Assembly: GCA_015200345.1 (NCBI GenBank)
Contig: CP054187.1
Span: 728,470-792,469 of the forward strand
Direction: 5' to 3'
From: Planctomycetia bacterium
Lineage (GTDB): Bacteria > Planctomycetota > Phycisphaerae > UBA1845 > UTPLA1
DNA length: 64,000 nucleotides
In this document: positions 35,041-44,307 of the stretch, in pieces
Layout: the number at the start of each line of letters is the position of its first letter
Position numbering within the stretch: the first letter of the stretch is position 1
Notes under the pieces: model-generated
The model's input: only the letters and a program-made list of their open reading frames with translations
What the model was told of the DNA's origin: nothing
Databases searched by the model: none
Position numbers and translations under genes: made by a program

Positions 35041-36525
35041 ATGTCCAGAATCATTCCCAAACAGGCAACATCCACTGCGCTGGGGACCGCGCATCCACCA
35101 GTAGATGCGCGAAGGTTTCGCACCGACCTGTCCCAGCACTGGAGCAGCCCCTACGCGGCGCGACGCATCCATCTGATCGGCATTGGCGGCAGCGGGATGC
35201 GCGGCCTCGCCGGGGTCTTGCTTCGCTGCGGCGCGAAGGTCAGCGGGTCGGACCGCACAGGGTTTTCCTCCCAGTCACGGCTGGAAGAACTGGGCGCGAC
35301 GATCAGCATTGGCCAGGCGCCGATCAACGTGCCCACGGATTGCGATATTGTCGTGTACTCCGCGGCGATCAACGAAGACAACCCGGAGTTGCTCGAGGCC
35401 CGGCGGCGAAACATTCCGCTGCGCAAATATGCCGAAATGCTCGGCGAGGTCATGCGGCTGCGCACCGGCGTCGCCATCTCCGGCACGCACGGCAAGAGCA
35501 CGACGACGGCGCTGACGACCTACCTCCTCCGCCAGGCGCGGCTTGATCCGACGTTTGTCGTCGGGGCCGAGGTGAAACAGCTTGAATCCAGCTCCGGCGT
35601 CGGCGACGGGCCGCACTTCGTTGTCGAGGCCTGCGAGTTCGATCGCTCATTCCTCAATCTCGCGCCAAAAATCGCCGCCATCCTCAACATCGAGGAGGAC
35701 CATCTCGACTGCTTCCCGAATCTCGATGCCATCATTGAGGCGTTCAAGGCCTTCGCCTCGCTCGTACCGGAAGACGGCGTGATTCTCGCGAACGGCGAAG
35801 ACCGCGCGGTCGCCAAGGCCGTCGAATCCACCCGCGCCCCGATAGAGACATTCGGCTTTTCCGAAGCCTGTACCTGGCGCGCCGTCAACATCGGCCAGAC
35901 CCGCGGCCATTATCGATTCGACATTCGCCGCGACGGCCGATTTCTGCTGCACGCCCAACTGGATCGACTGCCCGGCCGGCACCAGATCGGCAACGCCCTC
36001 GTTGCCACGGCCCTTGCCACGCACGCCGGCGTCACCCCCGCGGCCATCGCCGATGCCCTGATGTCCTTTGCCGGGGCCGATCGGCGGCTGACCCATCGCG
36101 GCGAGGTCTCCGGCATTCTTCTGCTCGACGATTACGGTCACCATCCGACGGAGATTCAAGTCACGCTCCGCGCGGTCAAGGAGCAATGGCCCGATCGGAA
36201 ACTCTGGCTGGTCTTCCAGCCGCATCAGCACTCGCGAACCCGATTCCTGCTCAACGATTTCGCGCGGAGCTTCGCCCTGGCGGATCACTTGCTCGTGCCG
36301 GATATTTACTTCGTGCGCGACAGCGCCGCCGAGCGCGACGCCATTTGCAGCGCCGACCTCGTGGCGCGCGTCAGTGCCTGTGGGCAGGACGCGAAATACC
36401 TGCCCAGCCACGCTGAAATCGTGGAACACATTGTCACTCACGCCGTCGCCGGGGACATCGTCCTGACCATGGGCGCCGGCGATGTCTGGAAGATCGCCGA
36501 TGACCTTGTTCGCCGACTTGGCTGA
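35041..36525 (+). CDS. murC: UDP-N-acetylmuramate--L-alanine ligase (MurC)
   Basis: Cytoplasmic Mur ligase adding L-Ala to UDP-MurNAc, the first amino-acid step of peptidoglycan precursor synthesis. IHLIGIGGSGMRGLAGVLL near 42 is the N-terminal UDP-binding domain, SGTHGKSTTTALTTYLL near 148 the ATP loop, and EACEFDRSFLNL and LNIEEDHLDCF the central catalytic motifs. DDYGHHPTEIQVTLRAVKE and FQPHQHSRTRFL are in the C-domain. The length of 494 residues is normal. The ATG at 35041 is chosen over longer frames because GGAGGTGAG lies just upstream (35026-35034). The first 36 residues are extra and polar. murB starts inside its 3' end. Confidence 0.96.
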   Translation: MSRIIPKQATSTALGTAHPPVDARRFRTDLSQHWSSPYAARRIHLIGIGGSGMRGLAGVLLRCGAKVSGSDRTGFSSQSRLEELGATISIGQAPINVPTDCDIVVYSAAINEDNPELLEARRRNIPLRKYAEMLGEVMRLRTGVAISGTHGKSTTTALTTYLLRQARLDPTFVVGAEVKQLESSSGVGDGPHFVVEACEFDRSFLNLAPKIAAILNIEEDHLDCFPNLDAIIEAFKAFASLVPEDGVILANGEDRAVAKAVESTRAPIETFGFSEACTWRAVNIGQTRGHYRFDIRRDGRFLLHAQLDRLPGRHQIGNALVATALATHAGVTPAAIADALMSFAGADRRLTHRGEVSGILLLDDYGHHPTEIQVTLRAVKEQWPDRKLWLVFQPHQHSRTRFLLNDFARSFALADHLLVPDIYFVRDSAAERDAICSADLVARVSACGQDAKYLPSHAEIVEHIVTHAVAGDIVLTMGAGDVWKIADDLVRRLG

Positions 36526-37465
36526 CATCTGCCGGCGCGACGAGCCGCTGGCCCCGCGCACCTGGTTCCGCATCGGCGGCCCGGCCGAGTACTTTCTCCT
36601 GCCGCGCACCGACGCGCAACTCGCGGCGATCATCCGAAGATGTCACGAATCGGGCACGCCACTGCGATTCCTCGGACTCGGCGCGAACGTGCTCGTCAGC
36701 GATCGCGGCGTCCGCGGCGCCGTCGTTCATCTTGGCGACGCGCACTTCAGCGCAATGGATTTTGACGCAGACGCGGCGATCGTCGGCGCCGGCGCCGACA
36801 TGACCAGGCTCGTCCTCGCCACCGTGCGTGGCGGCCTGGCGGGACTGGAACAACTCGCCGGCATCCCCGGCTCCGTCGGCGGTGGCATCGCCATGAACTG
36901 CGGCGGCCGATACGGCGATATCTCGTCGGCGGTTCAATCCGTCACCGTCATCACGCCCCGCGGCGAGATCGTCGAGCGGTCGGCCTCGGAACTCGATTTC
37001 AGCTATCGCCATAGCGCGCTGGGGGACGACTGCGTGGTCCGCGTTCGCTTTGCCCTTCGGCGCGAGGATCCGGCCGAGCTGAACCGCCGCTTCCGCGAAA
37101 TCTGGGATTACAAGAAGGCGACCCAGCCTCCGTTGGGCGACGCCAGCGTCGGCTGCATCTTCCGAAACCCGCCGGGCCAGTCAGCCGGGCTGCTGATCGA
37201 CCGAGCGGGCCTCAAGGGCACGCGGATCGGCACCGCCTACGTCTCCGACCGCCATGCAAACTTCATTCTCTCCCGGTCTGGCGGGCGGGCGGCCGACGTG
37301 CTGGCCCTGATCGGCCAAATTCGCCGACGGGTTCGCGACCATGCGGGGATCATCCTGCAACCCGAAGTACGCATTTGGGCCGATGAAGAAGAGTACGAAC
37401 AAGCCGATTGGAACAAGGCGGACCGGCCCGCCGCGCTGGCGCCCGCGCCGGCTGCCAACGCCTGA
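36500..37465 (+). CDS. murB: UDP-N-acetylenolpyruvoylglucosamine reductase (MurB)
   Basis: FAD-dependent reductase forming UDP-MurNAc from the enolpyruvyl intermediate. PRTWFRIGGPAEYFLLP near 20, LGLGANVLVSD (FAD-binding) near 60, LEQLAGIPGSVGGGIAMNCG near 115, FSYRHSAL near 165 and the catalytic region GDASVGCIFRNPPGQSAGLL near 210 (with a Ser-x-Gly-Cys) are all in family order. HANFILSRSGG and EVRIW close the fold. The start is ambiguous. The ATG at 36500 has GGAAG seven bases before it; an ATG at 36482 would add six residues. Either way it overlaps murC. Length 321 residues. The C-terminal 20 residues are an Ala/Pro tail. Confidence 0.95.
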   Translation: MTLFADLADICRRDEPLAPRTWFRIGGPAEYFLLPRTDAQLAAIIRRCHESGTPLRFLGLGANVLVSDRGVRGAVVHLGDAHFSAMDFDADAAIVGAGADMTRLVLATVRGGLAGLEQLAGIPGSVGGGIAMNCGGRYGDISSAVQSVTVITPRGEIVERSASELDFSYRHSALGDDCVVRVRFALRREDPAELNRRFREIWDYKKATQPPLGDASVGCIFRNPPGQSAGLLIDRAGLKGTRIGTAYVSDRHANFILSRSGGRAADVLALIGQIRRRVRDHAGIILQPEVRIWADEEEYEQADWNKADRPAALAPAPAANA

Positions 37466-37510
37466 CCGCGAAAACGCCGTTGGACGATGCACGACAAGGA
37501 GGTTAGCCCC

Positions 37511-38491
37511 GTGGCCATGACGCACACCCGGTTTGATGTGGAGCGGATCACCCGCGCCGCATCCCGGCAGAAACTCGCGATCACCGTGCTTTCCGGCGGT
37601 CCGTCGGGCGAGCGCGAAATCAGCCTGCAAAGCGGGCAGGCCGTCGCCGCCGCCCTGCAATCGCAGGGGCACAACGTTCACGTCGAAGACATCAGCGCCG
37701 ACAACCTCGGCGCGCTGGCCCGCGCGGTGGATTGCGTGTTTGTCGCGCTGCACGGCACGTTTGGCGAAGACGGGCAAGTGCAGGAGATTCTCGAGCGACG
37801 CAACATCGCCTACACCGGCTCCGGCCCTGCCGCGTGCGCGCTGGCGATGGACAAGGCCGCGGCCAAGGAAGCTTTCAAGGGAGCCGGCGTACCGACCCCC
37901 CGCTATGCCGTGGCGACCGCGGCCAACTTGCGCGAGGCGCTGGCCGCATGGAGCCTGCCGGTCGTCGTCAAGCCCGTCAAAGAAGGCAGCAGTCTGCATT
38001 GCTACATCGTGCGCGAGTTCGATCAGCTTCGCCCCGCGGCGCAGCGTGTGATCGACGCTTACGGCAGCGCGCTCATTGAAGAGTTCATCCCCGGCAAAGA
38101 GATCACGGTCGGCATTCTGGGCGATCGCACCCTGCCGCCAATCGAAATTCGCACCAGGCGCGAGTTCTACGATTACAAGGCGAAATACCTCGACGACGAC
38201 ACGCAGTACCTGTTCGATATCGATCTGCCGCCGGCGCTCCTGCAACAGATTGCCGACCAGAGCCTCGCGGCGCATCACGCCCTGGGCTGTCGCGACTTCT
38301 CCCGGCTGGACTGGCGCGTCGATCCGTCGAGCGGCAAGGCGTTCTTGCTTGAGGCCAACGTCGTGCCCGGCCTGACCAACCATTCGCTCGTGCCCAAGGC
38401 CGCGTCGCAGGTCGGCATCACGATGGCCCAACTGTGCCAGTTCCTGATCGATTCGGCGATCAAGCGGCGTTTTGCCAAGCCGAATGGATGA
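37511..38491 (+). CDS. ddl: D-alanine--D-alanine ligase (Ddl)
   Basis: ATP-grasp ligase making the D-Ala-D-Ala dipeptide for the peptidoglycan stem. SGGPSGEREISLQSG near 28-42 is the family's opening, and VFVALHGTFGEDGQVQEILE lies near 75. TGSGPAACALAMDKAAAKEA and PVVVKPVKEGSSLHCYIV form the ATP site. EFIPGKEITVGIL and LLEANVVPGLTNHSLVPKAA carry the metal ligands (Glu, Asn). The start is taken as the GTG at 37511, eight bases after AAGGAGG (37496-37502), giving 326 residues; an ATG at 37517 is possible, and the ATG at 37487 lies upstream of the ribosome site. In the murC-murB-ddl order it belongs to the division and cell-wall cluster. Confidence 0.95.
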   Translation: MAMTHTRFDVERITRAASRQKLAITVLSGGPSGEREISLQSGQAVAAALQSQGHNVHVEDISADNLGALARAVDCVFVALHGTFGEDGQVQEILERRNIAYTGSGPAACALAMDKAAAKEAFKGAGVPTPRYAVATAANLREALAAWSLPVVVKPVKEGSSLHCYIVREFDQLRPAAQRVIDAYGSALIEEFIPGKEITVGILGDRTLPPIEIRTRREFYDYKAKYLDDDTQYLFDIDLPPALLQQIADQSLAAHHALGCRDFSRLDWRVDPSSGKAFLLEANVVPGLTNHSLVPKAASQVGITMAQLCQFLIDSAIKRRFAKPNG

Positions 38492-38577
38492 AGACCTGGC
38501 GTCCGACCCGATCAATCTGCGGTGTTTGGCTCAAAACCGACGGTTCAAGGCTGATGGCATAGTTCAAGGCGAGCAAC

Positions 38578-39570
38578 GTGGCCCCGCGAAAAGCAAAAAA
38601 GGAATCGTTTCTTCATCGCCTTGGCGCGGCCGTCGGTGAATGGCTGCTGCCTGCCGGCGGCCCTGCCGAGCGCCCGTGGCTTCGATACTCGGTGCGGGTC
38701 GCGACCGTGCTGGCGATCATCTTCGCCACGGGGTGGGGCTTCGCGAAAATGGAGCAGCGCGTGGTGTCGCTGGAGCGCTACCAGCAGCCACTCTATCTTG
38801 AGTGGGAGCTGCTGCCCGACTGGCTCCAACTGCCAGACAATCGACACATCCTCGATGCACTCGCACGAAGCGTCGACCTGGGCGAATGCGATCGCCAGCT
38901 CGACAGCGAACTGGCGTCGCGCATCGGCACAGCCCTGGCCCGGCCGTCCGTCGGCTGGGTGCGTGAAGTCGAGCGGGTGCGTGTGCGCAGCGACGGCATC
39001 GTCACGGTGCGCTGCCAGTTCCGCCGCCCGGCCGCATGGGTGCGTTACGGCAAATCGTGCTACCTCGTGGATGAACATCGCGTCCGTCTGCCGGGGCGCT
39101 ACCAGTTCAACGACAGCAAGGGCAGCGGGTTGATCACCGTGCTGGGCACGCGAACCCCGCCGCCCGCCGTCGGACACGTCTGGGATGCCGCGGATCTTTC
39201 GGCCGGGGTCTTGTTGGTTGAATTGCTCAAGGATCGACCGTTTCGCCACCAGGTGACGGCGGTTTACGTTGATAACTACAACGGTCGAGAAGATGCGGCG
39301 AAGCCGTACATCGAGCTGGCAACGGATCGCAAAGACTCACGGGTCTGGTGGGGCCGTCCGCCGAATGAGGAATTCGGCCGCGAACCGACGGCGACGCAGA
39401 AGATCACGCTGCTGGAATCGCTCTATCGCCAGTGGGGCCGCATCGACATGAACCGGCCTTATGTAAGCGTTACAACCTGGCCCGACCGCGTCGCCATGCC
39501 CAAGCCCATGTCCGCGATTGACACGTCGGAGCCTGCCCGTCATCCGGGGATTCGCCTGTTGCGCGGGTAA
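38578..39570 (+). CDS. ftsQ: FtsQ/DivIB-like bitopic membrane protein
   Basis: A 330-residue protein with the layout of FtsQ: a basic cytoplasmic start (PRKAKKESFLHRL), one membrane helix at about 38-57 (VRVATVLAIIFATGWGFA), then a periplasmic domain to the end. Its position right after ddl is exactly where ftsQ sits in many dcw clusters. The periplasmic part contains WVREVERVRVRSDGIVTVRC, followed by RPAAWVRYGKSCYLVDEHRV. This resembles the end of a POTRA domain and the start of the beta domain (substrate strand with VDxxG-like turns). Overall similarity to FtsQ cannot be measured here. The GTG start at 38578 is the only one upstream of the helix. No ftsA or ftsZ follows. Confidence 0.6.
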   Translation: MAPRKAKKESFLHRLGAAVGEWLLPAGGPAERPWLRYSVRVATVLAIIFATGWGFAKMEQRVVSLERYQQPLYLEWELLPDWLQLPDNRHILDALARSVDLGECDRQLDSELASRIGTALARPSVGWVREVERVRVRSDGIVTVRCQFRRPAAWVRYGKSCYLVDEHRVRLPGRYQFNDSKGSGLITVLGTRTPPPAVGHVWDAADLSAGVLLVELLKDRPFRHQVTAVYVDNYNGREDAAKPYIELATDRKDSRVWWGRPPNEEFGREPTATQKITLLESLYRQWGRIDMNRPYVSVTTWPDRVAMPKPMSAIDTSEPARHPGIRLLRG

Positions 39571-39693
39571 GCCGGTGCGACCGAAATGCGTGACAAATCG
39601 CCGCGTTTCCCGTTCTCCGAGGTTGGTGGATGACGGGATTCACCGTATCCTGTGATGGACCGGAGCCGTGGCGCCGGCGCGAGAAATCGGAAC

Positions 39694-40563
39694 ATGACGC
39701 TTGACCAACCCATCGCATCCATCGCCCTGACCGATCCGACTTGGTTGAAGACCTTTCAGGAACTGCTGAAGTATTATCTGCCGCCGTTTGATCAGAACTC
39801 CCCCGCGCTGAACGTCGGCAGTCTCGTGGCCATTGTGACTGGCGTCTTTCTGACGTTTCGCTGCGCGCGGTACGAACGCGGCGTGGTCTGTGTTTTCGCC
39901 CTGTTTGCCGGGTCGTGGGCCGGGTACCGCGTCTCGCTGCTCGCCAACACGCCCGGTCCGATCTCCGCGGCCCTCGGCGCCGTCGTCCTGGCGGCCATCG
40001 CCTACCGAACGTATCGCTGGTGGCTGGCGGCCGGCTCGGTACTTGTGTTGTTCTCGATTGCCACGATGTTTCAACTGGGCCGCGGCGATCTGCAACGCTA
40101 TCTCCCCGCGGCCGGCGAAAGCCGGTCAGCTCCGACAAACAGCGTGCAGCTAAGCTCGCCCGAGGATCAGGAGCGCAACCTGTACCCTGCGGCACAGGAT
40201 CAACTGGCGAAGATCAAAGAGCGCGTCTGGGCGGAATTGAGCAATCTCGGCCCGCGAGGCTGGCTGCTGCCGGCCTTGGCGGCGATGGTCGGCGGAATCC
40301 TGGCCTTCTGGGCGCTGAAGACCTTCGCCGTCATCTGGATCGGCCTGGTGGGGGCCGCGATGGCCGTGATTGGTTTATCTACATTTGTCGGAGCACACTG
40401 GCCCGCGGTGCGCGATAACTTCATCAACCAGCCGCAGATCGTCGCCTACTCCGTCATGGGCCTGTGGCTGCTCGGTCTTGTGCTACAGGCGAAAGAGGCT
40501 CGTTTCCCCAAGCGAAAGCCCGCGTCCGGCGGCGGCGAGAAGCCCGCGCCGCGACCCGCCTAG
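39694..40563 (+). CDS. Hypothetical integral membrane protein
   Basis: A 289-residue protein of unknown function with about six membrane segments: LNVGSLVAIVTGVFLTF near 40, GVVCVFALFAGSWAG near 65, AALGAVVLAAIAYRTYRWW near 90, AAGSVLVLFSIATMF near 112, LPALAAMVGGILAFWAL near 190, and LKTFAVIWIGLVGAAMAVIG near 205 with a last one near 245. A polar loop at about 135-180 (GESRSAPTNSVQLSSPEDQE) separates two groups of three. The ATG at 39694 is preferred; starts at 39652/39655 would add a polar Arg-rich leader. The C-terminus is basic and Pro-rich. It follows the FtsQ-like gene on the same strand and ends 26 bases from the convergent dnaE stop. Confidence 0.65.
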   Translation: MTLDQPIASIALTDPTWLKTFQELLKYYLPPFDQNSPALNVGSLVAIVTGVFLTFRCARYERGVVCVFALFAGSWAGYRVSLLANTPGPISAALGAVVLAAIAYRTYRWWLAAGSVLVLFSIATMFQLGRGDLQRYLPAAGESRSAPTNSVQLSSPEDQERNLYPAAQDQLAKIKERVWAELSNLGPRGWLLPALAAMVGGILAFWALKTFAVIWIGLVGAAMAVIGLSTFVGAHWPAVRDNFINQPQIVAYSVMGLWLLGLVLQAKEARFPKRKPASGGGEKPAPRPA

Positions 40564-40589
40564 CACGCCGGGCCGCACGTCCCTTTCGA

Positions 40590-43500
40590 TCAGGCCTCCA
40601 GCGCCGCCTCATCATCAATCGGTTCGGGGAGGTCTGGGCTGTCCACGCCTGATGCACTGCGCGCCGCGGGAGCCGACGAACGTGATGCCTCGCGGTGTCG
40701 ACGGCCCAGCACATCCACCACGCCGCCGGTCAGCGATTCCACGGCCGAGACGAACGCCGACGTCGGCAGCACCGACATGTCCGCGCCGCAGCGCACCATC
40801 GCGGTCATCGACGAGGAAGATCGCACCTCAAGGAACAGCGGCACCGGACCGCGGTGCTTTCGACACGCGTCACGCAGCTGTCCCAGCAGCGACCGATCCT
40901 CCGCTCGACTCCCCAGCCGCACAATCACCGACTCGGCCAGGCGATGCGGCGCCTCGTCCAGCGAGAGCACTTCCATCACTTTCACGTTGGGCGTCTCACG
41001 GCGCTTGTCGATCCGGCCGCGCAGAAAGACCAGTTTGTCCGGCGCGATCAGATCGCGATGACGTTCCAGCTCGTCGCCATAGACAATTGCCTCGATTGAA
41101 CCGCTTAGGTCCTCGAATGCCAGCACCGCCAGCTTCGATCCGGCGTTGCGCCCGTTGCGTGTCACCGTGAACCGCAGGCGGCTGATCATCCCCCCCAGCA
41201 CGACCTCCGCGCCGTCCTGCATGCCGGGGATGTGCGCGATGTCCGCCGTCGAAAAACTGCGCAAGTCCGCCGCGCGCTGCGCCAGCGGATGGCTCGTCAC
41301 GTAAAAGCCCAGCACGCTCTTCTCGTGCGCGAGCATCTCCGCCTCGGACCACTCCGCGGTCGACAGCGCCGGTCGCGGCGCGGTGGATGACGAATCCGCC
41401 GTGAACGATCCAAACATGGTCATCTGACCGCTGGCGCGATCGCGCTGTGCCTCGGCGCCAACCTGCATGGCTTTGTCAAGCGATTCGATCAGCGCCTTGC
41501 GCATCGCGCCGGTCGTGTCAAACGATCCGGCCTTGATCAGCGCCTCGATCACGCCGCGATTGACGCACGTCAGATCCACGCGCTCGCAGAAGTCATAAAT
41601 GCTCTCAAATCGCCCGCCCTTCTCCCGCGCGTCCACAACCGCCTGCACAGCCTTCACGCCGACGCCCTTGATCGCCGCCAGCCCGAATCGCAGGCACGCG
41701 CCGCTGCCCGCCGCACCCGGCAGCGGGGTGAAATCCGCGTTGCTGCTGTTGATGTCCGGCGGCTTCACGTCGATCCCCAAGCGCCGACACTCGTCGATGT
41801 ACTCCACCACTTTGTCGGTGTCGCCCATTTCGTACGTCAGCAGCGCCGCCATGAACTCCAGCGGATAGTACGTCTTCACATACGCCGTCTGGAACGCCAC
41901 CAGCGCGTAGCCCGTCGAGTGCGCCTTGTTGAAGGCATACTCGCCGAACGGCAGAATGTCGTTGAAAATCCTCTCGGCGGCCTGGCGCGGCACGCCGTGC
42001 GCCACCGCACCGGCTATGAACGGCTCGCGCTCGGCTTCGATCATCGCCGTCTTTTTCTTGCTGATCGCCTTGGCGAGTCGAAACGCGCGTTTACGCTCGA
42101 TCTGGCCGAGCTGGTTCACCAATCGCGCGACCTGCTCCTGGTACACGATGATGCCGTAGGTCTCGGCCAGCACCTCGTCCATGATCGGGTGCGGGCTGGA
42201 CCAGCGCTCGCCGTGCTTGCGCGAAATGTATTGCTCGATGTATTTCATCGGACCGGGGCGATAGAGCGCGTTGGCGGCGATGAGATCCTCAATGCGATTG
42301 GGCCGCATCTTCATCAGCACGTCGCGCATGCCGCCGGATTCAAACTGAAACACGCCGCGCGTGTGACCCTGCGCGAACAACTCATAGACCCGCGCATCCT
42401 TCAAATTCAGATTGCCCAAGTCAATCGTCACGCCGTGATTCTGCTGCACGAGCTTGCACGCCAGCGTCAACACGCTCAACGTCCGCAGACCGAGGAAGTC
42501 CATCTTCAACAGGCCCACGGCCTCGACCGTCGGCCCCTCGAACTGCGTCATGACTGCGTCGGTCTTGGTGTCCTTGTACAACGGCAGCAACCGATCCAGC
42601 GGCTCGTCGGCGATGACCACGCCGGCCGCATGGACCGACGGATGCCGCGCGAGGCCCTCAATTCGCCGGCCGATGTCAATCACCTTGCGCAGGGTCGGGT
42701 CGGAATCGTACAGCTTGCGCAGCTCCGGCTCCTGTTTCAGGGCCTTGTCGAGCGTCATTTTCAACTCTTCGGGCACGAGCTTGGCGACGCGGTCGGCCTC
42801 GGACAGCGGCACGCCCAAAACACGGCAGACGTCGCGAATCGCCGCGCGGGCCTTGAGCGTGCCGAAGGTGATGATCTGCGCGACGTGGCCGTACTTCTCG
42901 CGGACGTACCGAATGACTTCGTCACGTCCATCCTGACAGATGTCAATATCTATGTCGGGCATCTCGTCGCGGTCCGGATCCATGAACCGTTCGAAGTACA
43001 AACCGTAGCGCAACGGATCGGGCTGCGACAGATAGAGGCAGTACGCGACGACCGACGAGCAGCCGCTGCCGCGCGCTCCGCACGGGATGCCCCGGCCGCG
43101 CGCGTAATGCACGAAATCCCAGCAGATCAGAAAGTAGCTGGAGAACCCCTTGCTCTGAATGACGTTCAACTCATAGTCGATTCGCTCGCGCAGCTCGTCG
43201 CCGATCTCACCATAGCGCTCGGCCGCCCCTTCGTAGACGTGGCGGCGCAAGCAGGCCTCCGGCGATTCGCCGTCGGGCGGACGATAGACCGGCGTGTGCC
43301 GCGTCTTGAAATCCAGTTCCACGTTGCATCGTTCGGCGATCGCGACCGTGTTCGACATCGCCTCCGGCAAGCTCGGAAACAGCGCTGCCATGTCCGCCGG
43401 CGACTTCAGGAAAAACTGGTCCGACGGGAACTTGAACCGATCGGTGTCGGCCTGAAGCGCCCGCGTCGCGATGCAGCAAAGCACGTCGTGCGCCTCGACG

Positions 43501-44192
43501 TCCTCGTGCCGCAGGTAATGCACGTCGTTGGTGACGATCAGCCCCACGCCCTTGCGATTCGCGAGGTCGATCAACTCGGGGTTAATCAACCGCTGGTCGT
43601 CAATGCCGTGATCCTGCAACTCTATAAAAAATCGATCCGGCCCGAAGACCCGGAGATACCAATCGGCGATCTCCGCGGCCGCAGCGCGATTCCGCGCGAG
43701 GAGCGTCTGCGGAATCTCCGCCCCGAGGCAGGTGCTCGTGCAGATCAATCCCTCGCTGTGCGCTTCCAGCGTCTCGCGATCGATCCGTGGTTTGTAATAG
43801 AACCCCTCGGTGTAACCAATCGACGCCAGCCGCAGCAGGTTGCGATAACCCGTGATGTTCATCGCGAGCAGCAGGAGGTGATAATTCGGGTCGCGCCCAT
43901 CGGACGATGACTTGTCGAGTCGGCTGCCCGGCGCGATGTAGGCCTCCATGCCGAGGATGGGCTTTACGCCGGCGGCCACGGCAGTTCTGTAAAACTCCAC
44001 GACGCCGAACAGGTTGCCGTGGTCGGTGATGGCGACGGACGACATGCCGAGGCGTTTGGTCTGATCGATCAATTCATTGATGCGATTGGCGCCGTCGAGC
44101 AGGCTGTAATGCGTATGGACGTGCAGATGCGCGAACGGCACGGCGATTTGCGAAGCCGGCGCCTCGCCGGAGATGAGACCATCCGTGGACAT
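40590..44192 (-). CDS. dnaE: DNA polymerase III alpha subunit (DnaE)
   Basis: Replicative DNA polymerase catalytic subunit, 1200 residues, close to E. coli DnaE (1160). The PHP domain opens with FAHLHVHTHYSLLDGA (20-35, with His24 and His26). The polymerase palm has GCSSVVAYCL and the catalytic acidic strand PDIDIDICQDGRDEVI around residue 410. YQEQVARLVNQLGQIE and FNKAHSTGYALVAFQTAYVK lie in the thumb/fingers. A helix-hairpin-helix region (GLAAIKGVGVKAVQAVVDA) and an OB domain (VVLGGMISRLRFTVTRNG) follow, as in DnaE1. A TTG at 44228 would add 12 residues; the ATG at 44192 is preferred. fxsA lies 115 bases upstream on the same strand. Confidence 0.97.
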   Translation of the reverse strand: MSTDGLISGEAPASQIAVPFAHLHVHTHYSLLDGANRINELIDQTKRLGMSSVAITDHGNLFGVVEFYRTAVAAGVKPILGMEAYIAPGSRLDKSSSDGRDPNYHLLLLAMNITGYRNLLRLASIGYTEGFYYKPRIDRETLEAHSEGLICTSTCLGAEIPQTLLARNRAAAAEIADWYLRVFGPDRFFIELQDHGIDDQRLINPELIDLANRKGVGLIVTNDVHYLRHEDVEAHDVLCCIATRALQADTDRFKFPSDQFFLKSPADMAALFPSLPEAMSNTVAIAERCNVELDFKTRHTPVYRPPDGESPEACLRRHVYEGAAERYGEIGDELRERIDYELNVIQSKGFSSYFLICWDFVHYARGRGIPCGARGSGCSSVVAYCLYLSQPDPLRYGLYFERFMDPDRDEMPDIDIDICQDGRDEVIRYVREKYGHVAQIITFGTLKARAAIRDVCRVLGVPLSEADRVAKLVPEELKMTLDKALKQEPELRKLYDSDPTLRKVIDIGRRIEGLARHPSVHAAGVVIADEPLDRLLPLYKDTKTDAVMTQFEGPTVEAVGLLKMDFLGLRTLSVLTLACKLVQQNHGVTIDLGNLNLKDARVYELFAQGHTRGVFQFESGGMRDVLMKMRPNRIEDLIAANALYRPGPMKYIEQYISRKHGERWSSPHPIMDEVLAETYGIIVYQEQVARLVNQLGQIERKRAFRLAKAISKKKTAMIEAEREPFIAGAVAHGVPRQAAERIFNDILPFGEYAFNKAHSTGYALVAFQTAYVKTYYPLEFMAALLTYEMGDTDKVVEYIDECRRLGIDVKPPDINSSNADFTPLPGAAGSGACLRFGLAAIKGVGVKAVQAVVDAREKGGRFESIYDFCERVDLTCVNRGVIEALIKAGSFDTTGAMRKALIESLDKAMQVGAEAQRDRASGQMTMFGSFTADSSSTAPRPALSTAEWSEAEMLAHEKSVLGFYVTSHPLAQRAADLRSFSTADIAHIPGMQDGAEVVLGGMISRLRFTVTRNGRNAGSKLAVLAFEDLSGSIEAIVYGDELERHRDLIAPDKLVFLRGRIDKRRETPNVKVMEVLSLDEAPHRLAESVIVRLGSRAEDRSLLGQLRDACRKHRGPVPLFLEVRSSSSMTAMVRCGADMSVLPTSAFVSAVESLTGGVVDVLGRRHREASRSSAPAARSASGVDSPDLPEPIDDEAALEA

Positions 44193-44307
44193 GAGCGATG
44201 CGGCCTTCGAACGATTCGATCGACCCAATAACAGGCGACGCTGCGTATCCTACGCGCGGCGCGCGACGCTGCCAAGCGACGCCGCCCCGGCTGTGAAAAT
44301 ACGTTTG

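Noticed and set aside
41919-43910. 663-codon open frame on the + strand opposite dnaE
   Set aside because: It mirrors the dnaE codons, is rich in Arg, His, Leu and Val as GC-rich antisense frames are, and contains no recognisable domain. dnaE on the other strand has full-length family motifs.
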